64,000 nucleotides of DNA from Nonomuraea dietziae (GTDB taxonomy: Bacteria > Actinomycetota > Actinomycetes > Streptosporangiales > Streptosporangiaceae), in contig NZ_JACIBV010000001.1 of the NCBI RefSeq assembly GCF_014195505.1, positions 7,998,001-8,062,000 on the forward strand, written 5' to 3'. Both the position numbers and the translations under genes were made by a program. The notes below the pieces were generated by a model, which worked only from the letters and a program-made list of their open reading frames with translations, was not told the origin of the DNA and searched no databases. This document shows, piece by piece, positions 33,347 through 41,697 of the stretch. Numbering within the stretch: the first letter of the stretch is position 1; the number at the start of each line of letters is the position of its first letter.

Positions 33347-33796
33347 GTGATCGCCCGGTGTGTGCTCAGGAAGGCGAGTGCCAAGTTGGTGGATGAGACG
33401 CGCATGCGTGGGGGGCAGAGCTTCGCCGAGGCTCTGGACAGCCATCTCGCGGAGTGGTCGCAGCGCACAGGGATCGCGGTCGAGGTCTGGGCGCTTCCTC
33501 GGAGCGACGTGCCCCCGACGATCGCGGGCAGCGTCATGGCCGTGGTCGAGGAGGCGCTGCTCAACGTCGAGCGGCACAGCAGGGCGGGCACGGTGTCCAT
33601 CGCCGTCACCGTGGGCGCCAGTGGGCTGCGGCTGACGGTGAGCGACGACGGCGGCGGGTTCGCCGTGCCGCACGAGCGCAGGGGCATCGCCAGGATGCGC
33701 GCGAGGATGGCCGAGGTCGGCGGCACCCTGTCGGTCAACAGCGTCCAGGGGGAGGGCACGACGGTCTCGGCGGCGGTCCCGCGCAGGCCACGCTGA
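33347..33796 (+). CDS. Orphan histidine-kinase-like ATPase domain
   Basis: About 149 residues containing a NarL-type HATPase domain: N-box EEALLNVERHS (about 64-74), G1 box DDGGGF (about 95-100), GIARMRARMAEVGG (about 108-121) and GEGTTVS (G2). There is no H-box (HisKA_3), sensor or TM segment, and no response regulator next to it. It may be a stand-alone ATPase or the remnant of a sensor kinase. Start is uncertain: GTG 33347, GTG 33362 and ATG 33404 are all in frame. The 140 bases before it hold no gene I can support. Confidence 0.6.
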   Translation: MIARCVLRKASAKLVDETRMRGGQSFAEALDSHLAEWSQRTGIAVEVWALPRSDVPPTIAGSVMAVVEEALLNVERHSRAGTVSIAVTVGASGLRLTVSDDGGGFAVPHERRGIARMRARMAEVGGTLSVNSVQGEGTTVSAAVPRRPR

Positions 33797-33810
33797 GGGA
33801 AGAGTGAGTA

Positions 33811-33846
33811 CGGCGAGCCAGGCCCGGGCGTGGGCCTGGCTCGCCG
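33811..33846. terminator. Strong hairpin terminator between convergent genes
   Basis: A perfect 15-bp stem (33811-33825 with 33832-33846) with a 6-base loop lies between the ATPase-domain gene and the convergent methionine aminopeptidase gene. Confidence 0.8.
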
Positions 33847-33884
33847 CGCTGGATCAGGGGCTGGCTCGCCGCCCGGATCAGGGG
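33836..33884. repeat. Two-copy tandem repeat at the end of map
   Basis: Units at 33836-33860 and 33861-33884 are near-identical (CTGGCTCGCCG followed by a GGATCAGGGG ending). The first unit contains the right arm of the terminator stem; the second contains the map stop codon. It looks like a local duplication. Confidence 0.55.
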
Positions 33885-34726
33885 AGGGTGAGGATCTCCG
33901 ACCCCGTGTCGGTGACGAGGATGGTGTGCTCGAACTGGGCGGTGCGCTTGCGGTCCTTGGTGACGGCGGTCCACTTGTCCGGCCAGATCTCGTAGTCGAT
34001 CGTGCCGAGCGTCAGCATCGGCTCGATCGTGAACGTCATGCCGGGCACCAGCTCCACCTGCAGCGTGGGGTCGTCGTAGTGCGGCACCATCAGGCCGGAG
34101 TGGAACGTCGTGCCGATGCCGTGCCCGGTGAAGTCGCGCACCACGCCGTAGCCGAAACGCTTGGCGTAGGCCTCGATGACCCTGCCGACGACGTTGAGCT
34201 GGCGTCCCGGCGCGACGGCCTTGATGGCGCGCATCGTCGCCTCGCGGGTGCGCTCCACCAGCAGCCGCGACTCCTCGTCGACCTCGCCCACCAGGTAGGT
34301 GGCGTCGGTGTCGCCGTGGACCCCGCCGATGTAGGCGGTGATGTCGATGTTGACGATGTCGCCGTCGCGCAACACGGTGTCGTCGGGGATGCCGTGGCAG
34401 ATGACCTCGTTGATCGAGGTGCACAGCGACTTGGGATAGCCGCGGTAGCCCAGCGTGCTGGGGTAGGCGTCGTGGTCGAGAAGGAACTCGTGTCCGATCC
34501 TGTCGAGCTCGTCGGTCGTCACTCCTGGAGCGACGTGCTTGCCGACCTCTTCGAGGGCCTGCGCGGCGATCCTGCCCGCGACGCGCATCCGCTCGATGAG
34601 CTCGGGGGTCTTGACGTCGGCCTCTCCGGTCTTGGGCTGCTTCTTGCCGACGTACTCCGGCCGCTGGATGTGGGCGGGAACCTTGCGCATGGGCGAGATC
34701 CGCCCTGGCTGGAGCAGTGTGGTCAT
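33878..34726 (-). CDS. map: Type I methionine aminopeptidase
   Basis: A 282-residue enzyme with the five metal ligands of MetAP: two Asp in [19 protein letters not shown] (about 126-144), His in [11 protein letters not shown] (about 201-211), Glu in [10 protein letters not shown] (about 234) and Glu in QFEHTILVT (about 266). It removes initiator methionine from nascent proteins. It has the N-terminal extension [12 protein letters not shown] typical of actinobacterial MetAP. ATG 34726 is preferred to the upstream ATG at 34747, which would overlap the divergent promoter. Confidence 0.94.
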   Translation of the reverse strand: MTTLLQPGRISPMRKVPAHIQRPEYVGKKQPKTGEADVKTPELIERMRVAGRIAAQALEEVGKHVAPGVTTDELDRIGHEFLLDHDAYPSTLGYRGYPKSLCTSINEVICHGIPDDTVLRDGDIVNIDITAYIGGVHGDTDATYLVGEVDEESRLLVERTREATMRAIKAVAPGRQLNVVGRVIEAYAKRFGYGVVRDFTGHGIGTTFHSGLMVPHYDDPTLQVELVPGMTFTIEPMLTLGTIDYEIWPDKWTAVTKDRKRTAQFEHTILVTDTGSEILTLP

Positions 34727-34757
34727 GAAAACGAGTTTACGGGGCACAATTCACCCC

Positions 34758-34937
34758 GTGAGCGAAGGTCAATGGTGGTTCTGTCTCAAGCACATGCGCG
34801 TCGAGCCCGAGCAGGGCTGCCCGAACAAGGACCGCATGGGCCCCTACGTGACCGAGCAGGAAGCGGCCGGGGCGCTGCAGCGCGCCGCCGACCGTAACAA
34901 GGCCTGGGACGAACAGGACCAGGACGACGATGACTGA
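34758..34937 (+). CDS. Small conserved actinobacterial protein, unknown function
   Basis: A 59-residue protein: VSEGQWWFCLKHMRVEPEQG at the N-terminus, then CPNKDRMGPYVT, an alpha-helical EAAGALQRAADR segment and an acidic end (DQDDDD). Two Cys and one His near the N-terminus could bind a metal. GTG 34758 sits just after a CACAAT -10-like element (34745-34750) with no RBS, suggesting a leaderless mRNA. It is divergent from map. I recall similar short proteins in many actinomycetes but no known function. Confidence 0.75.
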   Translation: MSEGQWWFCLKHMRVEPEQGCPNKDRMGPYVTEQEAAGALQRAADRNKAWDEQDQDDDD

Positions 34938-34973
34938 CCGGATGATCGACCGGATGACCGGCGGGGCGACTGG

Positions 34974-35630
34974 CTAGGCCGCCCGCACCACCGCGTAGGC
35001 GCGCACGGGGAAGGTGCCGAGACCGGCGATCATGGGTGGCGCCGCGTGGAAGCGGAACCCGCTGACCGGCAGGCGCGCCAGTCCTGTCAGATGCTCGACC
35101 AGCGGGATCCCCGCCGCCAGCAGCAGCGTGTGCGCGGGGCGCTCGCCCTTGGGCGGGGTCGCGTCGATGTTCAGCGAGTCGATGCCGACCAGCGCCGCGC
35201 CCTGCTCGGCCAGCCAGGCCGCGGCCTCGGGCTCGAGGTAGGGGTGCTCGCGCAGGTAGGCGTCGGTGCCGAAATGCCTGTCCCAGCCGGTGTGCAGGAG
35301 GACGGCCCTGCCGCGCACGTCCAGCTCCCGCAGCAGGTCGAGGCCCACGCTCGGCCTGCCCTCCGCGCGCACCACGAGCCCGGGCAGGTCGGCCATCCGC
35401 TCGATCGGCAGCTGTGAGAGGTCGGGCCCTTCGGCGTAGCGGTGATACGGGGTGTCCAGGTACGTCCCGGTGTTGGCGGTCAGCGTGATGGTGCCGATGT
35501 GGAACTCGGTGCCCTCCGCGTAGACCTCGCGGGAGTCCTCCCTGCTCAGGTGCGTGCCGAGCACGGGCCCCGGGATGCCGGGGTAGGTGGTCATGCCTTC
35601 GGTGATCCGGTGACTCAGCTCGATGATCAT
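34974..35630 (-). CDS. Cyclase-family metal-dependent hydrolase (kynurenine formamidase-like)
   Basis: A 218-residue protein of the cyclase family (Pfam Cyclase). It has IIELSHRITEGMTTYPGIP (residues 2-20) and a version of the metal motif reading NTGTYLDTPYH (about 50-60), where the family has HxGTHxDxPxH; the first two His are replaced by Asn and Tyr. GIDSLNIDAT (about 146-155) and the C-terminal GFRFHAAPP are typical. Hydrolysis of a cyclic or formyl amide is expected if a metal still binds. ATG 35630 overlaps the stop of the upstream membrane protein gene (ATGA), so the two form an operon opposite a LysR regulator. Confidence 0.83.
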   Translation of the reverse strand: MIIELSHRITEGMTTYPGIPGPVLGTHLSREDSREVYAEGTEFHIGTITLTANTGTYLDTPYHRYAEGPDLSQLPIERMADLPGLVVRAEGRPSVGLDLLRELDVRGRAVLLHTGWDRHFGTDAYLREHPYLEPEAAAWLAEQGAALVGIDSLNIDATPPKGERPAHTLLLAAGIPLVEHLTGLARLPVSGFRFHAAPPMIAGLGTFPVRAYAVVRAA

Positions 35631-35872
35631 CGAACGGCCTCTTTCAGTCTGACGATAGAGACGACGCCGATCGCCGCCCACACCACGTTGAGGATCGCCG
35701 AGGGCCAGGCCGCGTTGTAGGCCGTGTTGACCATGAGGGCGAGGGATCCCGCCAGGTTGATCAGCTGGTACGGCAGGCCGTCCCCCGCCATCACCCCGGC
35801 CGAGACCCTGGCGTAGCCGTAGAGCATCAGGCCCGCGCCGATCCAGCCGACGGCGGCCACAAGGAGATCCAT
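35627..35872 (-). CDS. Small membrane protein (CBU_0592-like)
   Basis: An 81-residue protein with three hydrophobic segments (LLVAAVGWIGAGLMLYGYA, YQLINLAGSLALMVNTAY, AILNVVWAAIGVVSIVRL). The pattern LINLAGS followed by a Pro-containing third helix matches the CBU_0592-like membrane family of unknown function. ATG 35872 is preferred to the longer frame from 35908. It is the first gene of an operon with the cyclase and is divergent from the LysR gene. Confidence 0.7.
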   Translation of the reverse strand: MDLLVAAVGWIGAGLMLYGYARVSAGVMAGDGLPYQLINLAGSLALMVNTAYNAAWPSAILNVVWAAIGVVSIVRLKEAVR

Positions 35873-35943
35873 ACGGACATTGTGGGGAGCCCGCTTCCTC
35901 AAGCGCAAATAATGAAATCTACACTTTGACGTAAGCTGAGCTA

Positions 35944-36897
35944 ATGGAGATCGACCCCCGTCGCCTGCGGGTGCTGCACGAGGTGGCCCGCCGCGGCGGG
36001 GTCATGCGCGCGGCCGAGGCGCTGCACCTCACGGCCTCGGCCGTCTCCCAGCAACTGGCGCAGCTCGAACGCGAGGTCGGCCTCGCCCTCATCGACCGCT
36101 CCCAGCGCAGGGTCTCCCTCACCCCCGCGGGGCGCGTGCTGGCCGGATACGCCGAGCGGGTGGAGGAGGAACTGGCCGAGGCCAAGCGCGAGCTCACCCA
36201 CTTCTCCGAACGGCTCGCGGGGCCCGTGACGATCGCCGCCTTCTCCACCGTGATCACGCATCTGCTCGTGCCCGCCCTGCGGTCGCTGGCCGTCAGGCAT
36301 CCGCAGATCACCCCCGTCATCCAGGAGACGTACGGCGCTTCCGCCCTGCGCGAGCTGCGTCTGGGCGGGGTGGACGTGCTGATCACCGAGCGCGACGCCG
36401 GCCTGCCCGCGCCCGCCAGGCCCTCGCTGACGTCGAGGACGCTGCACATCGACGAGTACAGGATCGTGGTGCCGCCGGACTGGCCCGCCATGCCCCGCAC
36501 CGTCGCCGACCTGGCAGGGGCCCCATGGGTGGCGGGCCTGCCCGAGCAGGCCTGCGGTCAGGCGCTCGAACGGCTGGCCGCGCTGCACGGCTTCGAGCCG
36601 AGACGGGTGCACGTCATCGAGGAGTTCCCTCCCACGCTCGCCCTGGTGGCCGCGGGGCACGGCGTGGCGATCGTGCCGGAACTGGCCCTTCTCGACGTGC
36701 CGGAGGGGTTCGTGAGGGTGAGCGAGATCGGGGAGATCGGCGCGCGGGGGCTCGACGCCGTCACCCGCGTCAGCCGTACGCGCTCGGGGGAGCCCGACCC
36801 CGTGCAGGCCGTGGTCATCGCGGCGATCGAGGAGGCGCTAGTCGACCACCTGCGGGCCGCTGACCCGCTCGAGGAGCCTGGCGAGCCTGTCGCGTAG
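35944..36897 (+). CDS. LysR-family transcriptional regulator
   Basis: A 317-residue LTTR: N-terminal winged HTH (RRLRVLHEVARRGGVMRAAEALHLTASAVSQQLAQLE, about 6-42), linker helix, and a two-lobed effector domain (GPVTIAAFSTVITHLLVPAL from about 92; GHGVAIVPELALL near 239). It is divergent from the membrane protein-cyclase operon, with 71 bases between the starts, so it likely regulates it. The 3' end overlaps the convergent hypothetical gene by 60 bases. Confidence 0.92.
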   Translation: MEIDPRRLRVLHEVARRGGVMRAAEALHLTASAVSQQLAQLEREVGLALIDRSQRRVSLTPAGRVLAGYAERVEEELAEAKRELTHFSERLAGPVTIAAFSTVITHLLVPALRSLAVRHPQITPVIQETYGASALRELRLGGVDVLITERDAGLPAPARPSLTSRTLHIDEYRIVVPPDWPAMPRTVADLAGAPWVAGLPEQACGQALERLAALHGFEPRRVHVIEEFPPTLALVAAGHGVAIVPELALLDVPEGFVRVSEIGEIGARGLDAVTRVSRTRSGEPDPVQAVVIAAIEEALVDHLRAADPLEEPGEPVA

Positions 36898-37416
36898 CCC
36901 CGGGCGCTGGGGCAGCTCGGCCGCCGCGGCGCTCACCAGGTGCTGGGCGCCGTCGAAGCTGACGGGCCCGTCGGAAGGGATCGCCAGCGCGTCGTGGGCC
37001 AGCCCGGCCAGCTCGGGATCGCCGCTCTCCAGCGCCAGGATCGTCGCGCCGGTGCGCCTGGCGTCGTCGACGCGCTCGAGCAGCGGCACGGGCGCCTGCC
37101 GCTCGGCCACCACGAACAGGGTCTCGCCCCTGCCGGCGCGCTCGATGCGGTCGAGGCCGACCCTCAGATGGGCGGGGGCCTGCGCGGGCGGACTCCACCG
37201 CACCAGCGTCGGCGCCAGCTGGGGCAGCCCCGCCAGGCGTGCCTCGTCGCCCAGGTGGGCGGTGAGGTGCCACGGCTCGTCGCCGGGCGTGCCGACCAGG
37301 AGCAGGCCGCCGGGGGAGCGGGTGGCCCTCAGCGCCGTTCCCAGCTCCCTGGTGCGCTCCAGCCAGCCGGTTTCGGCCAGAACCTCGCGAAGGAAAGCCA
37401 CCGACCCTGCGTCCAT
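36838..37416 (-). CDS. Conserved protein of unknown function
   Basis: A 192-residue soluble protein starting MDAGSVAFLREVLAETGWLE, with a segment GGLLLVGTPGDEPWHLTAH (about 35-53) and strands ILALESGDPELAGLA (about 131-145) that suggest an alpha/beta fold (perhaps SIS-like). No catalytic motif was recognised. ATG 37416 is the only good start. The 118 bases to npdG, on the other strand, hold the divergent promoters. Confidence 0.68.
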   Translation of the reverse strand: MDAGSVAFLREVLAETGWLERTRELGTALRATRSPGGLLLVGTPGDEPWHLTAHLGDEARLAGLPQLAPTLVRWSPPAQAPAHLRVGLDRIERAGRGETLFVVAERQAPVPLLERVDDARRTGATILALESGDPELAGLAHDALAIPSDGPVSFDGAQHLVSAAAAELPQRPGLRDRLARLLERVSGPQVVD

Positions 37417-37534
37417 TCGTCCATGGTGCCTGACCAGTGCCTGCTCTGCTGCCCGTTTGCCGCGTTGGCCGATCACCGCCCGCCCGGCGGGGCTGGGTTC
37501 GGCCCGTGAACTCCGCCCTGGCATGATTCGCCGT

Positions 37535-38197
37535 ATGACTGACCTTCCCGAAGTGAGCGGCTTGACCATCGGCATCCTGGGCGGAACGGGCGACCAGGGC
37601 AAGGGGCTGGCCCGGCGCTTCGCCCTGGCGGGACACCCCGTGCTCATCGGCTCCCGTGACGCAGGACGCGCCCAGGAGGCCGCCGACTCGATCGGCAACG
37701 GCGCGAGGGGCGCGGAGAACGCCGCGGTCGCCGCCGAGGCCGACATCGTGATCGTCGCCGTGCCGTGGGACGGCCACAAGGCCACCCTCTCCGCGCTGCG
37801 CGAACCGCTGGCCGGCAAGATCGTGGTCGACTGCGTCAACCCGCTGGGCTTCGACAAGCAGGGCGCCTACGCGCTGCCGGTCGAGGAGGGCTCGGCCGCC
37901 CAGCAGGCCGCGGCGGTGCTGACCGACAGCCGCGTGGTGGCCGCCTTCCACCACGTCTCCGCGGTGTTGCTGCTCGATCCCGCGGTGGACAAGGTGGACC
38001 TGGACGTGCTCGTCCTGGGCGACGACCGTGAGGCGACCGACACCGTCCAGGCCCTCGCCTCGGTGATCCCCGGGGTGCGCGGGGTGTACGGCGGGCGCCT
38101 GCGCAACGCCCACCAGGTCGAGGCGCTGACGGCCAACCTCATCTCGATCAACCGCCGTTACAAGGCGCACGCGGGGGTTCGCCTCACCGACATCTGA
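37535..38197 (+). CDS. npdG: NADPH-dependent F420 reductase
   Basis: A 220-residue protein with the F420:NADP oxidoreductase signature: IGILGGTGDQGKGLARRFALAGHPV begins at about residue 10 (Rossmann GGTGDQG), LIGSRD (NADP-binding Ser-Arg), VIVAVPWDGH (about 71-80) and VDCVNPLGF (about 97-105). It moves hydride between NADPH and coenzyme F420, so this organism makes F420. Start is ATG 37535 or, in frame, ATG 37523; the first aligns with known proteins. It is monocistronic here. Confidence 0.93.
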   Translation: MTDLPEVSGLTIGILGGTGDQGKGLARRFALAGHPVLIGSRDAGRAQEAADSIGNGARGAENAAVAAEADIVIVAVPWDGHKATLSALREPLAGKIVVDCVNPLGFDKQGAYALPVEEGSAAQQAAAVLTDSRVVAAFHHVSAVLLLDPAVDKVDLDVLVLGDDREATDTVQALASVIPGVRGVYGGRLRNAHQVEALTANLISINRRYKAHAGVRLTDI

Positions 38198-38221
38198 TCG
38201 GGGCGCCCTCCCCTCGCCGGC

Positions 38222-38827
38222 TCAGAGCCAGCCCGCGTCCTGGGCGATGCGGATGGCGTCGATCTTGTTCTTGGCGCCCGTCTTGGTGATCGCGCCGGTC
38301 AGGTAGTTGCGCACGGTTCCGGCCGACAGGTGCAGCCGCGCGGCGATCTCCTCGGCCGTCGCGCCCCTCGCCGCCTCGTCCAGGACCGTGCGCTCGCGCT
38401 GGGTGAGGGGGCTCTCGCCGTACTCCATGGCCGAGGCCACCAGGTCGGCGTCGAGCACCCTCAGCCCGGCGGCGGTGCGCCTGATGGCGTCGGCCAGGCG
38501 GTCGCCCGGCGCGTCCTTCACCAGGAACGCCTCGATGCCGACCGACAGGGCCCGCCGTACCTGGCCCGGCTGGCCCATCGCGGTCAGCACCAGGATCCGG
38601 CAGGACGGCAGGCGGGTGCGCAGTTCGGCGGCGGCGGTGATGCCGTCGACGACGGGCAGGTCGATGTCCACGATCGCCACGTCAGGCCTGACCTCCATCG
38701 CGGTGGGGACGATCTCGTCGCCCCTGGTCACCTGGGCGACCACGTCGATGTCGGGCTCCAGGCGCAGCAGCGCGATCAGGGCCGCCCTGATCATGTGCAT
38801 GTCCTCGGCCAGCAGCACCCTGATCAC
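38222..38827 (-). CDS. DesR-like response regulator
   Basis: A 201-residue response regulator. The receiver has Glu-Asp at 8-9, phospho-acceptor Asp54 (AIVDIDLP), Thr in VLTAMG and Lys in FLVKDA. The C-terminal LuxR HTH runs from LTQRERTVLDEAARGATAEEIA (about 140-161) to GTVRNYLTGAITKTGA. GTG 38827 overlaps the stop of the sensor kinase (GTGA). It is the last gene of a four-gene set: ABC ATPase, permease, kinase, regulator. Confidence 0.92.
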   Translation of the reverse strand: MIRVLLAEDMHMIRAALIALLRLEPDIDVVAQVTRGDEIVPTAMEVRPDVAIVDIDLPVVDGITAAAELRTRLPSCRILVLTAMGQPGQVRRALSVGIEAFLVKDAPGDRLADAIRRTAAGLRVLDADLVASAMEYGESPLTQRERTVLDEAARGATAEEIAARLHLSAGTVRNYLTGAITKTGAKNKIDAIRIAQDAGWL

Positions 38828-39966
38828 GCGGGGACCTCCATGATGAGCCGGAAGCCGCCCGCGGCGGTCGTCTCGGCGGTGACGGTGCCCCCGGCCTGGG
38901 AGGCGCGCTCGCCGAGCCCGGTCAGGCCGTTGCCCGGCGTCACCGGGGCGCCCCGGCTCGAGGACGCGGCCGCCCCGTTCGCGGAGGTCGCCGGGCGTTG
39001 AGGGGTGCCGTCGTTGACGACCTCGAGGCGGGCCGCCTCCGCCCGCACCGAGGTGGTGATGGAGCAGGTGGTGGCGCGGCTGTGCCGAAGGACGTTCGTC
39101 ACGCCCTCGCGCACGCCCCAGGCCAGCGCCTCCTCCGACGAGCGGGGCAGCGCCGCCGCCGTGAGGTTGACCTGGCAGTCGACCCCTGACGCCTCCAGCA
39201 GCGCCACGGCCCTGTCCGTCTCGCCCTTCAGCGACATCTCCCGGTAGCCGCGCGCCACGTGCCGTACGTCCTGGACCGCCTCGCGGGCGACCTGCACGAG
39301 CTCGGTGACCTCGGTCCTGGCCGAGGCGGGGTCGCGCTCGACCAGCCTGGCCGCCAGGTCGCCCTTCAGGGCGATCGCGGTGAGGCTGCGGCCGAGGCCG
39401 TCGTGCAGGTCACGGGAGATGCGCAGCCGCTCCTTCAGTACCGCCGCCTCCGCCAGCTCCGCCCTGGCCTGCTCCAGTTCGCCCGCCATGCGGGCGCTCC
39501 TGACCAGCGCGTAGACCATCACCCCTGTGGTGAGAACGGTGACGGCGTAGAAGAGCGCGATGGCCCAGTGCCCGCCCGTCGCGTTCATGATCCCCAGGCC
39601 CTGGTAGACGGTCACCAGCCCGACCAGCGGGCCGCTGACCCGCAGGCGCAGCAGCACCAGCAAAGACCCAGCGAACAGCGGTGCGATCACCCCCGACCAG
39701 CCGAAGGGGAGCAGGAAGTCGGGCACGTAGGTGGCGAGGGCCTGCACAGAGAGGGTCAGCGGCAGATGGCGAGGACGGAGGCCGCGCAGCCCCGCTCTGA
39801 CGTGGAGGACGAGCGGGACCGTGGTGCCCACGGTCCCCACCAGGGCGCCGGCTGTGACCGCGAGATCGGCCGCCGCGAGGTAGAGCCCGAAGCCGATCAT
39901 CGTGTAGCAGACGGAGACCGCGGTGATCACGATGACGGCGAAGCGTCGGAGAGCGGCGGAGGTCAT
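38824..39966 (-). CDS. DesK-like sensor histidine kinase
   Basis: A 380-residue kinase with an N-terminal membrane domain of about five to six helices and no large extracellular loop, then HisKA_3 with the phospho-His in ISRDLHDGLGRSLTAIA (about 191-207), and an HATPase domain (GVREGVTNVLRHS at about 293-305; EVVNDGT; GNGLTGLGERA near 352). A poly-Ala/Ser insert (about 330-348) interrupts the ATP lid. The architecture is that of DesK kinases which sense membrane state or a membrane-active compound. It follows the ABC-2 permease gene by 11 bases. Confidence 0.9.
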   Translation of the reverse strand: MTSAALRRFAVIVITAVSVCYTMIGFGLYLAAADLAVTAGALVGTVGTTVPLVLHVRAGLRGLRPRHLPLTLSVQALATYVPDFLLPFGWSGVIAPLFAGSLLVLLRLRVSGPLVGLVTVYQGLGIMNATGGHWAIALFYAVTVLTTGVMVYALVRSARMAGELEQARAELAEAAVLKERLRISRDLHDGLGRSLTAIALKGDLAARLVERDPASARTEVTELVQVAREAVQDVRHVARGYREMSLKGETDRAVALLEASGVDCQVNLTAAALPRSSEEALAWGVREGVTNVLRHSRATTCSITTSVRAEAARLEVVNDGTPQRPATSANGAAASSSRGAPVTPGNGLTGLGERASQAGGTVTAETTAAGGFRLIMEVPA

Positions 39967-39977
39967 AGTGGGATCAA

Positions 39978-40721
39978 TTATGACTTCCTGGGCTCCCACC
40001 TGAACCGGTAGCGGAGGACAATCAGCCCGATAGCGGTCCAAACCGCCAGGTTGAGCAGGGCGAGCAGGACGTTGCCCTCGCCTGTGTAGGCGAAGCGGGC
40101 TCCCTCGACGATGCCACCGGTGGGCAGCAGGTTCAGAACCGTGCCGACCCACGAGGGCAGGAGCTGGATGATCGGCCCGAACCCGCCCGCGCCGAGCCCC
40201 GCCAGCATGAACCACGGCATCGTGACGGCCGCCGCCAGCTCCGCCCGCGAGATCGCCACTGTCCACGCCGCGCCGAGCAGCGACAGCACGGCCGCGCCCG
40301 CCACCACGAACGCGACCAGCACCAGCGGGTTGCCCGGAGTCGGCATCCCCGCCGCGACGTACAGGACGACCGTCACGACCAGCGCGAGCAGCACGGCCTG
40401 CGCGGCGATGTTGGCCAGCTCGCCGCCGATGATCTCCCGGTCGTTCAGCCCAGTGGCCCGCATCCTCTTGAGAATCAGCTGGTCCCTGCGCGCGCTCAGG
40501 TTGACCGCGGCCTGCAGGAGCGCGGAGAGCGTCATGATCATGGCGAGCAGGCCGAGGTGCATGTCGAGCAGCAGGCCGGAGTCGCCTGGCCGCAGCTTCG
40601 CCATCAGGAACGGCATGCCGATGCCGAGCCCCAGCGAGAGCGCCACCGAGGTGGACAGGGCCACCTTGTCGCGCCAGTAGAGCCTGCCGCCGAACCTCGC
40701 CACCGCCATGAAGTCACGCAT
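39978..40721 (-). CDS. ABC-2 type transporter permease
   Basis: A 247-residue membrane protein with six predicted helices, starting RDFMAVARFGGRLYWRDKVAL and ending with a basic tail (RWEPRKS). It has the ABC-2 family shape (the helix 2 - helix 3 loop contains SARRDQLILKRMRATGLNDREI, about 77-98, the cytoplasmic coupling segment). It partners the upstream ATPase, with 8 bases of overlap, in an exporter likely to handle drugs, peptides or lipids. Confidence 0.9.
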   Translation of the reverse strand: MRDFMAVARFGGRLYWRDKVALSTSVALSLGLGIGMPFLMAKLRPGDSGLLLDMHLGLLAMIMTLSALLQAAVNLSARRDQLILKRMRATGLNDREIIGGELANIAAQAVLLALVVTVVLYVAAGMPTPGNPLVLVAFVVAGAAVLSLLGAAWTVAISRAELAAAVTMPWFMLAGLGAGGFGPIIQLLPSWVGTVLNLLPTGGIVEGARFAYTGEGNVLLALLNLAVWTAIGLIVLRYRFRWEPRKS

Positions 40722-41592
40722 TGCCGATCCCTTCGAGAAACAGGTCTTCGAGTGAGGCCGTCCGCACCTCGAGCCCGCGCAGCCGCAGGCCCTTCTCCGC
40801 CGCCCAGCTCAGCAGCCGCTGCGCGGCCAGGTCGGGGTCCTCGGCCCTGCAGGTGGCGACCGCGCCCGCCATGGTCACCGGCAGCGGGAGCTCCTGCGGC
40901 GAGATCCCCTCGGGCAGTTCGAAGGAGACCCTGCCCGCCTGCGTGGCCAGCGTCTCGGCCATGCCGCCGCTGGCCACGATCTCGCCGCGGTCCATGATCG
41001 CCATCCGGGTGGCCAGCCGCTGGGCCTCGTCCAGGTAGTGCGTGGTCAGCAGGATCGTGGTGCCCTCGGCGGCGAGAGCGCGAACGACCTCCCAGGTGTT
41101 CCTGCGCGCCTCCGGGTCCATGCCGGTGGTCGGCTCGTCGAGGAAGAGCACGTCGGGACGGCCCAGCAGGGCCAGCGCCAGGTCGAGCCTGCGCTTCTCG
41201 CCCCCGGACAGCTGCCTGACCTTCGTCGCCGACCTGTCCAGCAGCCCGGCGAGCTCGAGCGCCTCGTGCGCGGGCCTGGCCGCGGGGGTGAAGGCGCGCC
41301 ACGACTCGACCGTCTGGACGACGGTCAGGTCGGGGAAGAAGCCCGCCTCCTGCAGCATGATGCCGGTGCGCCGCCGTACCTGCCTGCGGTCCTTCATCGG
41401 GTCGAGGCCGAGCACGCGCGCCTGGCCCGCGTCGGCCGGCTGGAAGCCGGCCAGCACCTCGATGGTGGTGGTCTTGCCCGCGCCGTTCCTGCCCAGGAGC
41501 GCGAAGACCTCGCCGGGAAGGGCCTCGAACGAGATGCCCTTCACCGCCTGGAAGTCTCCGTAGCTCTTGGTGAGTCCGTTCACCTGGATCAT
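40714..41592 (-). CDS. ABC transporter ATPase
   Basis: A 292-residue ATPase of the drug/lantibiotic exporter type: Walker A GRNGAGKTTT (about 35-44), signature LSGGEKRRLDLALALLG (about 134-150), Walker B VLFLDEPTTGMDP (about 155-167) and H-loop LTTHYLD. The C-terminal ~70 residues are the usual regulatory extension. ATG 41592 begins MIQVNGLTKSYG. It heads the operon with the permease and the two-component system, which probably induces the exporter in response to its substrate. Confidence 0.92.
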   Translation of the reverse strand: MIQVNGLTKSYGDFQAVKGISFEALPGEVFALLGRNGAGKTTTIEVLAGFQPADAGQARVLGLDPMKDRRQVRRRTGIMLQEAGFFPDLTVVQTVESWRAFTPAARPAHEALELAGLLDRSATKVRQLSGGEKRRLDLALALLGRPDVLFLDEPTTGMDPEARRNTWEVVRALAAEGTTILLTTHYLDEAQRLATRMAIMDRGEIVASGGMAETLATQAGRVSFELPEGISPQELPLPVTMAGAVATCRAEDPDLAAQRLLSWAAEKGLRLRGLEVRTASLEDLFLEGIGNA

Positions 41593-41697
41593 GTCTGTGA
41601 TTGTTCTGGCTCGCCTCCCGCGTGGGCAGTGAAGAATTCATGACCTGCGACGCTTTCCGGATCGATGAGCGTTCCCCTCGCCCGGAGAGGAGGGCGT

